21,586 nucleotides of DNA, taken from the IMG/VR virus record IMGVR_UViG_3300020469_000302, positions 1 to 21,586 of that record, one strand, 5' to 3'. A program made the position numbers and the translations under genes. How positions within the stretch are numbered: position 1 is the first letter of the stretch; every line of letters starts with the position of its first letter. Below the pieces are notes generated by a model. It was not told the DNA's origin. It ran no database searches and saw only the letters and a program-made list of their open reading frames with translations. This DNA comes from a virus. Below, piece after piece: positions 21,465-21,586 of the stretch.

Positions 21465-21470
21465 TATAAT
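21465..21470 (+). promoter_or_regulatory. TATAAT box just before the gp41 start
   Basis: TATAAT lies 3 bases before the ATG at 21474. The best -35 candidate, TTGAAA at 21439-21444, is 20 bases away, which is too far for a good sigma70 promoter, and the predicted start would fall inside the start codon. Listed because of its resemblance to the other ATG-abutting promoters. Confidence 0.25.
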
Positions 21471-21473
21471 ATA

Positions 21474-21586
21474 ATGAATGATTTAAAAGATTATAATGAA
21501 GATTTACAAAAACTATTTTTAGAGTTTTGTGCAACAGATCCTGAACTGTTTGTCAGAGTAAAAAATATTGTTAAAGTAGAATATTT
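21474..21586 (+). CDS. 41: Replicative helicase gp41, 3' truncated
   Basis: The frame starting at ATG 21474 runs to the right edge (37 complete codons). LQKLFLEFCATDPELFVRVKN resembles the N-terminal domain of marine T4-like gp41 (DnaB-family 5'-3' helicase), where a DLQ-LFLEMML-D-E-FVRVQ-I pattern is usual. Placement near primase gp61 supports this. Only the extreme N-terminus is present, so no ATPase motif can be checked. The gene starts 9 bases after the thyX stop without a clear Shine-Dalgarno. Confidence 0.68.
   Translation, partial: MNDLKDYNEDLQKLFLEFCATDPELFVRVKNIVKVEY

Noticed and set aside
1-21586. tRNA genes, IS elements, CRISPR arrays, attachment sites
   Set aside because: No cloverleaf-like sequence, transposase, spaced repeats or integrase was seen; gaps are too short for most of these.

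Overview
The window is 21.6 kb of AT-rich, gene-dense DNA from a T4-like myovirus. Hallmark genes recognised directly from their proteins are head-completion gp4, small and large terminase (gp16, gp17), ssDNA-binding gp32, UvsX, UvsY, UvsW, primase gp61 and the first codons of helicase gp41. The low GC, the small conserved genes typical of marine T4-like phages and the auxiliary metabolic genes suggest a marine phage, perhaps infecting a SAR11-type or other AT-rich marine bacterium. The host is inference; nothing here names it.

Layout. (1) 1-7820 is a rightward late/structural block: a left-truncated tail-tube-like protein, a small unknown, a 33-residue membrane micro-ORF, gp4, gp16, a protein with a T4-style capsid-targeting N-terminus, small acidic, Cys-rich and membrane proteins, gp17, and a 724-residue conserved protein. 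Most transcription units start at TATAAATA-type late promoters. (2) 7834-11102 is the recombination block: a terminator, a consensus sigma70 promoter overlapping a late motif, a structured and repeat-bearing leader, gp32, UvsX, a small acidic protein, UvsY and a coiled-coil protein. (3) 11086-11298 is a leftward small basic late gene. (4) 11356-16491 holds a membrane-anchored or secreted peptidoglycan hydrolase, then UvsW and six genes joined by stop/start overlaps, ending in a miniature DnaE-like protein. (5) 16472-16843 is a second leftward gene, with back-to-back promoters to its right. (6) 16925-18866 is a late unit holding a BppU-like structural protein and a leucine/phenylalanine-type amino-acid dehydrogenase. 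(7) 18903-21586 is a replication/metabolism block: primase, ClpP-like protease, monothiol glutaredoxin, ThyX and helicase gp41 (cut by the edge).

Four signals stand out beyond gene content. First, the 5-mer GCWGC (GCAGC/GCTGC) was not found anywhere, although GCGGC is common, and all 23 Ala-Ala dipeptides use GCG or GCC as first codon; this points to strong counter-selection. Second, late promoters sit at a fixed 5-nt distance from ATG, and several sigma70-like promoters also abut ATG, which predicts leaderless mRNAs on a wide scale. Third, the gp32 leader combines a 5' hairpin with four 10-nt repeats, like an autogenous translational operator. Fourth, a 194-residue protein keeps recognisable DnaE (Pol III alpha) palm and finger motifs, including candidate catalytic aspartates.

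No tRNA, rRNA, IS element or CRISPR array was seen. No stretch longer than about 200 bases lacks a gene.
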